64,000 bases of DNA. Source: Mucilaginibacter_A sp041088075 (GTDB lineage: Bacteria > Bacteroidota > Bacteroidia > Sphingobacteriales > Sphingobacteriaceae). The notes below the pieces were generated by a model. That model did no database searches. It was not told the DNA's origin and saw only the letters and a program-made list of their open reading frames with translations. The stretch lies in the NCBI RefSeq assembly GCF_041088075.1, contig NZ_JBGCVY010000020.1:1-64000 (forward strand). The letters are read 5' to 3'. The number at the start of each line of letters is the position of its first letter. Position 1 is the first letter of the stretch. A program made the translations under genes and the position numbers. Shown here piece after piece: positions 1 to 6,432 of this stretch.

Positions 1-528
1 CAAAGGCGCGGCGGGCGTTACTTCAACCGTTGTAGAATCTTCGGTGGCAACAACCACAAAGGCAGAATAAGAGTTGCCTTCGTTGGAACGCTGGTTGTAA
101 TTAATTGAGTAATAATCTTTGGCCAGCGTATTGACCGGCAAAACCAACGTGGCGCCCGAAACATTGGAAGCGTAAATATGGGCATAAACCACAATCGGGT
201 TGGCAGCAGAAATATGGATCCCTTTTAAAGATTGCCCTTCTGTGCCGAGAAAAGCAGATTGCGGCATCACCACTTCGGTAACCTGGTTGGCCGTAACATT
301 AAAACTTTGCGAATAGCTGCCATCGGCAACGGTTACAGTTCCGGTTGTGCTGATATCGGAAGTCAAATACAAACTCATTTGGCAGGACGAACTACTGGTA
401 ACACCGCGCACATTATCCATATAAGCCACCCAAAAATCCGTGCCTTTGTTGGTTTGCGCGAAAACCGGGCCGGCAAAGGCAAGCATTAGCAACAAAGAAA
501 AAATACAGAAAGTAAATTTTTTTGTCAT
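1..528 (-). CDS. Secreted IgGFc-binding-type protein, N-terminal part (runs off window)
   Basis: Open reading frame of 176 codons from the ATG at 526-528 on the minus strand to the window edge, without a stop. Residues 1-25 are a signal peptide (MTKK, hydrophobic stretch, FAGPVFAQ). The mature protein starts TNKGTDFWVAYMDN and continues with short beta-strand segments, including VYAHIYASNVSGATLVLPV. Exported Bacteroidota proteins carrying the IgGFc-binding N-terminal domain share this pattern and usually end in PKD repeats and a T9SS or gliding-type C-terminus, which is not visible here. Likely a large cell-surface or secreted protein of unknown ligand. The first codon lies inside a GAAGCAT motif copy. 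Family call is from residue pattern only. Confidence 0.75.
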   Translation of the reverse strand, partial: MTKKFTFCIFSLLLMLAFAGPVFAQTNKGTDFWVAYMDNVRGVTSSSSCQMSLYLTSDISTTGTVTVADGSYSQSFNVTANQVTEVVMPQSAFLGTEGQSLKGIHISAANPIVVYAHIYASNVSGATLVLPVNTLAKDYYSINYNQRSNEGNSYSAFVVVATEDSTTVEVTPAAPL

Positions 529-553
529 GCTTCTTTTACTGCCTTAATTTTTG
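527..553 (-). repeat. GAAGCAT motif, single copy over a start codon
   Basis: Minus-strand copy (ATGCTTCTTTTACT then GCCTTAATTTTTGTG on the plus strand), overlapping the first codon of the secreted protein gene. Confidence 0.7.
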
Positions 554-871
554 TGCCCACAATTTTTGGTTTTACGGTAACCTATAAAATTTTTAAGCGT
601 ATAAAAGTTAAATCGGATAGGTTATGCTCCTCATTTCACTGACAATCTTTCTTTACAAAAAATATTTTTCAGCCAAAAAACATCCGAACATACTAAAAAA
701 AACCAGTTTAAATTACACTATTTCAAATTTTAATATTTGAAAAATCAGTCGGCTTATTCAGGCAATATTTTTGTTTGAAAAGAGAATTGAACCGTAAACT
801 TGTTTCGGTTTATTTAGATTGAAGCAAATATTTGGCGAGGCGATAATCCATGTGCCTATTCAATTTTAATT

Positions 872-950
872 CAGTAATGTTTTGGCTAAAGCCAACTTAA
901 ACTTTATCTATTCCACGGCCTAAAGGCCGTGGCAATTTAACTGGCTTATT
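872..950 (-). repeat. REP-like repeat with CCACGGCC palindrome
   Basis: Contains GGCTAAAGCC and CCACGGCC-taaa-GGCCGTGG, two short perfect palindromes about 25 bases apart. The same pair recurs in the opposite orientation at 1401-1460. Repeats of this type are common between genes in Bacteroidota. Confidence 0.7.
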
Positions 951-1058
951 TTATAGCGATTTTTTTTAACGCTGATAACAAAATCTTACACCATTATTCA
1001 GAAGTTGTTTAAACTTTTAACTGTCATCATCTTATTATTTGTTTAATTTAATAAAGGA

Positions 1059-1161
1059 CACACCCCTAACCCCTCTCGAGAGGGGAAGCACAGTTTGCTA
1101 TCTTTCTAACGATAGAAAGGTAGGCGCCATATTTCCCCTCTCGAGAGGGGTTAGGGGTGTG
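1059..1161. repeat. Long perfect inverted repeat with nested hairpin
   Basis: Arms of 29 bases at 1059-1087 and 1133-1161 are perfect reverse complements (CACACCCCTAACCCC outward, TCTCGAGA inside each arm). Between them CTATCTTTCTA and TAGAAAGGTAG form a second hairpin. Each arm is itself palindromic around CTCGAG. A BIME/REP-like structure related to the one at 38048-38144. Confidence 0.85.
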
Positions 1162-1269
1162 TTTCGCTTCTATTTTTAAAAACATATATGATAAATATCC
1201 GAATAAAATGTTTAAACAACTTTTTAGTTGTTATTCAGAGCCCGTTTAAATTTGTTCAATTTATTTTTC

Positions 1270-1364
1270 ATGCTTCTTTTACCGCTTAAAAATTGGTAAA
1301 ACATTTTATTTTCGATTTATAAAAACTGATACGGCCACCAATTTTTACAGGGTAAAAGAAGCAT
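1270..1364. repeat. GAAGCAT motif, inverted pair
   Basis: Minus-strand copy at 1270-1295 and plus-strand copy at 1336-1364, facing so that a transcript could fold into a stem of about 25 base pairs with a loop near 40 nt. Confidence 0.8.
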
Positions 1365-1400
1365 CTCCAATTTTCTGGCAAAATTTAAACAGGTTCTTGT

Positions 1401-1460
1401 TCATTGCCACGGCCTTCAGGCCGTGGATAAAGGGAAATAGAACTGGCTTTAGCCAAAATA
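1401..1460 (+). repeat. REP-like repeat with CCACGGCC palindrome
   Basis: Second copy of the 872-950 repeat, inverted: GCCACGGCC-ttca-GGCCGTGG followed by GGCTTTAGCC. Confidence 0.7.
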
Positions 1461-1465
1461 CAAGG

Positions 1466-1494
1466 CACCAATTTTTATGGCATAAAAGAAGCAT
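1466..1494 (+). repeat. GAAGCAT motif
   Basis: Near-consensus plus-strand copy (CACCAATTTTTA, TGGC, ATAAAAGAAGCAT). A variant core, GGTAAAAACAGTAT, follows at 1539-1552 and touches the stop codon of the esterase gene. Confidence 0.75.
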
Positions 1495-1551
1495 CAAAAA
1501 TACACCCGACAAAAATTTTAACAGACCAAAAATACACTGGTAAAAACAGTA

Positions 1552-2238
1552 TTAAAGCTGATCTTTTAAAACCTGCCAAACATTTTGCGCCACAATTTTT
1601 GCGCCTTTTGCAGTTGGATGGATGCCGTCGCGCTGGTTCAAATCCCGGTTCCCGGCCACATTTTCAAGTAAAAAAGGCACCAAAGCCATGTTGTTCTTTT
1701 TGGCCAGTCTGGGGAACACTTTCCCAAAATCACTCGCATAAGTCCCGCCCATATTTGGCGGCACTTGCATTCCCGTCATCACCAATTTTGCTTTCGGGTA
1801 CTTTGCTTTTACCTGATCAATGATAGCTTGCAAATTCGCTTCCGTTTCTGCAACCGGGATGCCGCGCAAACCATCGTTTGCGCCCAGTTCCAGCACAAAA
1901 ACGTCAACCGGCTGGCGCAATAACCAATTGATTCTATTTTTTCCATCCGACGAAGTTTCCCCGCTTAAACCACCGTTCACCACTTTATAAGGCAGTTTCA
2001 GCGAATCAATCGTTTGCTGGATGACCGACGGAAAAGCATCATTTTGCGGATCATCCAAACCGTAACCGGCCGTTAAACTGTTCCCAAAAAACAAAATGCT
2101 TTTTTGCGTTTGCGTTTTGGCCGATGCTTCTTTTACCGTATCTTTTTCAGTGCCTTCGGTTGGCTTTTGCTTGTTGCCGCATCCGCAGAAAATCAGTAAG
2201 GAAACGAGGGCGAAACAGGAAAATATTTTTTGCATCAT
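1552..2238 (-). CDS. TesA-like SGNH/GDSL esterase, lipoprotein
   Basis: 228 residues. Residues 1-20 form a lipoprotein signal (hydrophobic stretch to FCGC, probable lipid-modified Cys at 18 or 20), so it is predicted to be membrane-anchored on the periplasmic side. SGNH blocks are all present: GNSLT with nucleophile Ser54, GGLSGETS, GAND, and DGIHPT with the catalytic Asp/His near the C-terminus. This is the TesA/arylesterase family (acyl-CoA or ester hydrolysis). It is divergent from the YbbA/YbbP pair across about 100 bases; the same trio, tesA-ybbA-ybbP, is adjacent in Escherichia coli, which supports a shared function. A GAAGCAT core lies inside the gene at 2124-2137 and is read as VKEAS in the linker after the lipobox. 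Confidence 0.88.
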   Translation of the reverse strand: MMQKIFSCFALVSLLIFCGCGNKQKPTEGTEKDTVKEASAKTQTQKSILFFGNSLTAGYGLDDPQNDAFPSVIQQTIDSLKLPYKVVNGGLSGETSSDGKNRINWLLRQPVDVFVLELGANDGLRGIPVAETEANLQAIIDQVKAKYPKAKLVMTGMQVPPNMGGTYASDFGKVFPRLAKKNNMALVPFLLENVAGNRDLNQRDGIHPTAKGAKIVAQNVWQVLKDQL

Positions 2239-2338
2239 ACAGGTGTAACAAAATTGCTAAAACAGTTTCTTAAACATACAGCTAACATTTAAGTTTAGCA
2301 ATAGTCCGTATATTTCAAAACATCAAAATTTCAATCTC

Positions 2339-3034
2339 TTGGCCAATTCAATTCTCAGAACAGAAAATTTAACCAAAACCTATAAAAGCGCGGGCAACAC
2401 GCTTACGGTTTTAAACAATATCAATTTTTCGGTGGATAAAGGTTCCACTTTTGCCATTGTCGGCCCTTCCGGCAGCGGAAAAACCACGTTGCTTGGCCTT
2501 TGCGCCGGTCTGGACCGTTCCACTTCCGGTTTGGTCGAACTTAACAACATCCGTTTGGATAATTTAAGCGAAGATGAACGCGCGCAAGTCCGCAACCAAT
2601 ATGTGGGTTTTATCTTTCAAAATTTCCAATTGCTTCCAACTTTAACCGCCCTCGAAAACGTCATGGTTCCATTAGAGTTGCGGGGCGAGAAAAACAGCCG
2701 CGCCCGTTCGATGGATTTGTTGGACAAAGTGGGACTGGCAGACCGAAGCCATCATTATCCAACCCAACTTTCGGGCGGCGAGCAGCAGCGGATTTCTTTG
2801 GCGCGTGCTTTTTCCAATCAGCCTAAAATTTTATTTGCCGATGAACCAACCGGAAACTTAGACGCCGAAACCAGCGAAAAAATGGTCAAGTTATTATTCG
2901 ACCTAAACCGTGAAAGCGGCACCACGCTGATTTTGGTAACGCACGATATGGAACTGGCTTCTAAAACCCAACGCATTATCCGCATCAAAGGCGGCAATTT
3001 AATTTCTGATGAGCGCACCGCCGCCGCAATTTAA
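2339..3034 (+). CDS. YbbA/LolD-type ABC transporter ATPase
   Basis: 231 residues. Walker A GPSGSGKT at 42-49, Q-loop FQNFQLLP, signature LSGGEQQ at 144-150, Walker B ILFADE at 164-169, switch His in VTHDME. This is the MacB/LolD/YbbA ATPase class that works with FtsX-like permeases; the permease gene follows after 30 bases. It probably powers extraction or mechanotransmission across the inner membrane. The start is a TTG at 2339, chosen because the protein begins right there in family alignments (MANSILRTENL) and no ATG or GTG lies nearby. Confidence 0.9.
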   Translation: MANSILRTENLTKTYKSAGNTLTVLNNINFSVDKGSTFAIVGPSGSGKTTLLGLCAGLDRSTSGLVELNNIRLDNLSEDERAQVRNQYVGFIFQNFQLLPTLTALENVMVPLELRGEKNSRARSMDLLDKVGLADRSHHYPTQLSGGEQQRISLARAFSNQPKILFADEPTGNLDAETSEKMVKLLFDLNRESGTTLILVTHDMELASKTQRIIRIKGGNLISDERTAAAI

Positions 3035-3037
3035 CAC

Positions 3038-3055
3038 ATACTTCTTTTATCGCCC
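3038..3055 (-). repeat. GAAGCAT motif variant between ybbA-like and ybbP-like genes
   Basis: ATACTTCTTTTATCGCCC on the plus strand; it fills most of the 30-base gap between the two ABC transporter genes. Confidence 0.55.
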
Positions 3056-3064
3056 TTTTTTTAA

Positions 3065-5626
3065 ATGAACACGGATCCCATCAATTATAAACGCCCCATC
3101 AATTTTGGCTGGCTGCTGCAAATGGCTTGGCGCGACAGCCGTAAAAACCGGTCGCGGTTGTTCCTTTTTATTTCTTCCATTGTGCTGGGCATTGCCTCGC
3201 TCGTTGCCATTTATTCTTTCGGTTTTAATTTGAGGCAGGATATTGACCGCCAGGCCGCAGAATTGGTTGGTGCCGATCTGGTAATTTCCGGAAACAAACC
3301 GCTTTCGCCCCAAATCCAAACTTTGGTGGATTCTTTGGGCGACCGGAAATCAACCCAACGCAGCTTTGTTTCGATGGCGCTTTTCACCAAAAACCAGGGA
3401 ACGCGTTTTGTGGAAGTGCGCGCGTTGCAAGGCGATTTCCCGTATTATGGTTCCATCGAAACCACGCCGGCCTCCGCAGCAACCACTTTCCGGAAAAAAC
3501 AGCAAGTGCTGGCCGACCGCAACCTGATGCTGCAATTTAACGCGCATCCCGGCGATTCCATTAAAATTGGGAAAGTAACGTTTGCCATTGCCGGTATTTT
3601 GGATAAAGCACCCGGCCAAACCAGTATTTCTGCTTCCGTTGCGCCGGTGATTTACATGCCGCTCTCCTACCTTGAACAAACCGGTTTGATGCAGCGCGGC
3701 AGCCGCATCAATTACAGTTATTACATCAAGTACGACCGACCGGAAAACATTGAAAAACTGACCACCAAAATAGAACCGCGTTTAGATAAAGAAGATTTAA
3801 ACCTGCAAACGGTGGCTTCTCAAAAAGAACAAACCTCACGTTCTTTTGAAGATTTAACGCATTTTCTGGCTTTGGTTGGCTTTGTGGCCTTGCTTTTAGG
3901 CTGTATTGGCGTGGCCAGTTCCATCCATATTTATGTGCGCGAAAAGCTGAAAGCAATTGCGATTATGCGTTGTTTGGGCGTAAAATCTACCGAGGCTTTT
4001 TTGATTTATCTGATCCAGATCGTCGTCATCGGTTTTATCGGTTCTGTTTTGGGCGCGATTTTAGGAACGCTTGTGCAGCAGGTTTTACCCATTGCTTTTA
4101 AAGATTTTCTGCCGATTGAAATTACGGTTGAAATTTCCTGGGCTTCCATCGGCACCGGCATTTTGCTGGGCGTGGTTATTTCGTTGTTGTTTGCTTTGCT
4201 GCCCTTGGTTTCTGTCCGAAATGTTTCGCCCTTAAACACTTTGCGCGTGTCGGATGAATCGGTCAACCAAAAACGTGATCCTTTGAAATGGCTGGTTTAT
4301 TTGCTGATCGTTGCTTTTATTACTGTTTTTACCTACCTGCAATTGGATAGTTGGAAACAGGCTTTGTCGTTCACCGCGTTTGTGCTGCTGGCGTTTTTTG
4401 TGCTGACCGGAATTGCCACGCTGATTATGTGGCTGCTGCGGAAATTTTTGCCGCTTTCCTGGAGTTATTTGTGGCGGCAGGGTTTTGCCAATTTGTACCG
4501 GCCCAATAACCAAACCATCATTTTGCTGGTTTCCATCGGATTAGGTACTGCTTTTATCAGCACTTTATTTTTTATCCAATCGATTTTGTTAAGCCGGATC
4601 AACCTGTCTTCCGGCGGCAGTCAGCCTAATTTAATTTTGTTTGATATACAGGGCAACCAGCAGCAGCAAGTGGTAGATTTAACCAAACAACAACATTTGC
4701 CGGTGATGGGCATGGTGCCGATTGTAACCATTCGTTTGGAAGAACTAAACGGAAAGAACGCTGCTTTCTACAAAAAAGATACCGCTTTAAAAGTTTCCCG
4801 CCAGGTTTTCAGTCGCGAATACCGCGTTTCTTACCGAGATACCTTGGTTTCTTCGGAGAAAATAACCGCCGGAAACTGGATTGGAAAAGCAGATCCTGCT
4901 TCCAACAACATTCCTATTTCCATCGAAGAAAAATTTGCCAACAACAACCATATCAAAATCGGCGATAAAATGCTTTTCAACGTGCAGGGCGTAAACATGG
5001 AAACCCGGATTGCCAGCTTTCGGAAAGTGAACTGGAACCGTGTTCAAACCAACTTCCTGGTGCTGTTCCCTAAAGGCGTTTTGGAGCAGGCGCCGCAATA
5101 TTTTGTGTTTACTACGCACGTGCCTTCAACCGCAGCTTCGGCCAAATATCAGCAGGCCGTGGTGAAGCAATTTCCCAATGTTTCCATTATTGATCTGGCT
5201 TTGGTTTTAAAACTGCTGGATGATATTCTGGGCAAGATCAGTTTCGTGATCCGTTTTATGGCTGGTTTCAGTATTTTAACCGGGTTGATCGTGCTGGTTT
5301 CTTCCGTGCTGATCAGCAAATACCAGCGCATCCAGGAAAGCGTTTTGCTGCGGACTTTGGGTGCCAGTAAAAGGCAAATCTTAATCATCACCGGGCTGGA
5401 ATACTTTTTCCTCGGTTCCATTGCCGCGCTCACCGGTATTTTAATTTCCGTTCCGGGAAGCTGGGCTTTGGCCAAATATAGTTTTGATACTGCATTTTCG
5501 CCGCCGCTGCTGCCCGTGGTCATCCTGTTTTTTGTGGTCGCGCTGATCACAGTTTTGATCGGCTTGTTTAACAGCCGCGGTATTTTAAACAAACCACCGT
5601 TAGAAGTTTTACGCTCTGATGGGTAA
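3065..5626 (+). CDS. YbbP-type FtsX-family ABC permease
   Basis: 853 residues. One N-terminal transmembrane segment at about 31-52, a periplasmic domain to about 260, three membrane segments (about 265-400), a central membrane pair, a second large periplasmic domain, and a final FtsX domain with LRTLGASKRQI close to its membrane helices. Two FtsX domains in one chain of about 800-850 residues is the YbbP architecture rather than MacB or LolC. The YbbAP-TesA system of proteobacteria is thought to move hydrophobic compounds out of the inner membrane for hydrolysis; by synteny the same role is inferred here. The 3' end of this gene is partly duplicated at about 9328-9360 (see findings). Confidence 0.9.
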   Translation: MNTDPINYKRPINFGWLLQMAWRDSRKNRSRLFLFISSIVLGIASLVAIYSFGFNLRQDIDRQAAELVGADLVISGNKPLSPQIQTLVDSLGDRKSTQRSFVSMALFTKNQGTRFVEVRALQGDFPYYGSIETTPASAATTFRKKQQVLADRNLMLQFNAHPGDSIKIGKVTFAIAGILDKAPGQTSISASVAPVIYMPLSYLEQTGLMQRGSRINYSYYIKYDRPENIEKLTTKIEPRLDKEDLNLQTVASQKEQTSRSFEDLTHFLALVGFVALLLGCIGVASSIHIYVREKLKAIAIMRCLGVKSTEAFLIYLIQIVVIGFIGSVLGAILGTLVQQVLPIAFKDFLPIEITVEISWASIGTGILLGVVISLLFALLPLVSVRNVSPLNTLRVSDESVNQKRDPLKWLVYLLIVAFITVFTYLQLDSWKQALSFTAFVLLAFFVLTGIATLIMWLLRKFLPLSWSYLWRQGFANLYRPNNQTIILLVSIGLGTAFISTLFFIQSILLSRINLSSGGSQPNLILFDIQGNQQQQVVDLTKQQHLPVMGMVPIVTIRLEELNGKNAAFYKKDTALKVSRQVFSREYRVSYRDTLVSSEKITAGNWIGKADPASNNIPISIEEKFANNNHIKIGDKMLFNVQGVNMETRIASFRKVNWNRVQTNFLVLFPKGVLEQAPQYFVFTTHVPSTAASAKYQQAVVKQFPNVSIIDLALVLKLLDDILGKISFVIRFMAGFSILTGLIVLVSSVLISKYQRIQESVLLRTLGASKRQILIITGLEYFFLGSIAALTGILISVPGSWALAKYSFDTAFSPPLLPVVILFFVVALITVLIGLFNSRGILNKPPLEVLRSDG

Positions 5627-5666
5627 CCGAAATTTATTTTCGATAAAAATAAAAAAAGGTGTAACC
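5598..5666 (+). repeat. Junction direct repeat, copy 1, left half
   Basis: The last codons of the ybbP-like gene plus the following A-rich stretch match 9328-9398 closely (shared blocks include AAGTTTTACG, TAACCGAAA and TATTTTCGATAAAAATAAAA). The two copies bracket the 5871-9132 genes. Confidence 0.8.
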
Positions 5667-5686
5667 TGAAGAATTAAGTTACCGTA
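5661..5686 (+). promoter_or_regulatory. ECF-sigma-type promoter, copy 1
   Basis: GTAACC at 5661-5666, 16 bases, CGTA at 5683-5686, preceded by an A-tract. The same boxes and identical spacing recur at 9393-9418 and 13404-13429 while the spacer bases differ. GTAACC/CGTA resembles ECF sigma promoters (AAC-type -35, CGT-type -10). Confidence 0.6.
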
Positions 5687-5690
5687 GAAG

Positions 5691-5766
5691 TAAGTGGTTT
5701 TAGAATTATTTGGTTAATGTTCTGTTTTAGTTAAAATCTCTGCTTGAAAAGGCGGGGATTTTTTTG
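5691..5766 (+). ncRNA. Candidate small RNA, copy 1, ending in a terminator
   Basis: About 75 nt downstream of the ECF-type promoter. The block GGTTTTAGAATTATTTGG and the following TTAATGTTCTGTTTTAG are shared with the other two copies. It ends with a hairpin (TCTCTGC at 5737-5743 pairing with GCGGGGA at 5752-5758 through G-U wobbles) and seven T. No start codon or protein reading is conserved. It could instead be a leader attenuator of the 5871 gene. Confidence 0.5.
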
Positions 5767-5870
5767 TTAGGGAGAATTTTGTAGTAGAAAGTACGGTATA
5801 AAAAGGGTGAAAACACCCTGTTTTAGCGTCGCGGTTATTATAGATATTTACCCTATAAATTTAAACTATA

Positions 5871-6431
5871 ATGAAGCAGCACGTTATAACACTTGCAATT
5901 GTTGGAACAATTGTAGCAGTTTTTGCATTCGCAAAGGTTGACACCAAATCAGAAGGCGCAATTGGCGACGTAAAATATTCTGTATTACCACCTGACAAGT
6001 TCAAAGAAGAAAATGGAAATGGTTGGGTTCTTATGGATAATAAAGTACCCATTCAAGGTTCAGCATTAAACACTAAACATGGAGTAACAGAAATTCCCGA
6101 TACAAGGGGTTTATTTATTCGTTGTTTAAACGGCACGAGGAATGATGATAAAGCGGACGTGTTTAAAACTGAAAATAATAGAGACAGATTAGCTTTAGAA
6201 TATCAACCTGACGCAATAAAGAAGCATACTCATAATCTTTCAAACAGCTTTGGCTTTTTTGGTGGTTGGGGTAACGGTAATCAATGGTCTGGTTCAACAA
6301 GAGGAAACCCGATGGCAGCAAATCAACCAGAAGTTTCTATTTCTATAAAAGATATTGGAACTAATCTTAATGGGGAAGAAACTCGTCCAAAAAATATCGC
6401 CTTATTTACATATATCAAAATCAATGAGTGA
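5871..6431 (+). CDS. Exported protein with phage tail-fibre-like collar domain
   Basis: 186 residues. Residues 1-21 are a signal peptide (MKQHV, hydrophobic, FAFA), so this is not an ordinary cytoplasmic phage structural protein. The body has tail-fibre/collar hallmarks: PDTRGLFIRCLNG, a Q-x-DAIKKHTHN segment with the His-x-His metal-type motif, a Gly/Ser-rich FGGWGNGNQWSG stretch, and the C-terminal ETRPKNIALFTYIKIN that ends phage collar domains. It overlaps or abuts the next gene, so the two are probably one operon. Base composition is more AT-rich than in flanking genes, suggesting transfer. Function unknown; a surface binding tip is a reasonable inference. Confidence 0.7.
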   Translation: MKQHVITLAIVGTIVAVFAFAKVDTKSEGAIGDVKYSVLPPDKFKEENGNGWVLMDNKVPIQGSALNTKHGVTEIPDTRGLFIRCLNGTRNDDKADVFKTENNRDRLALEYQPDAIKKHTHNLSNSFGFFGGWGNGNQWSGSTRGNPMAANQPEVSISIKDIGTNLNGEETRPKNIALFTYIKINE

Positions 6432-6432
6432 T

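Larger units (their letters stand above)
554..1551. other. Gene-free 1-kb stretch packed with short repeats
   Basis: I see no credible gene. It holds two inverted copies of a palindromic GCCACGGCC-type repeat (about 872-950 and 1401-1460), a long perfect inverted repeat (1059-1161) and three GAAGCAT motif copies. AT-rich sequence lies between. Confidence 0.7.

Noticed and set aside
1059..1161. Possible transcription terminator for the flanking genes
   Set aside because: Arms are far longer than usual, have no T-run, and recur as a repeat family; treated as a REP-like element.
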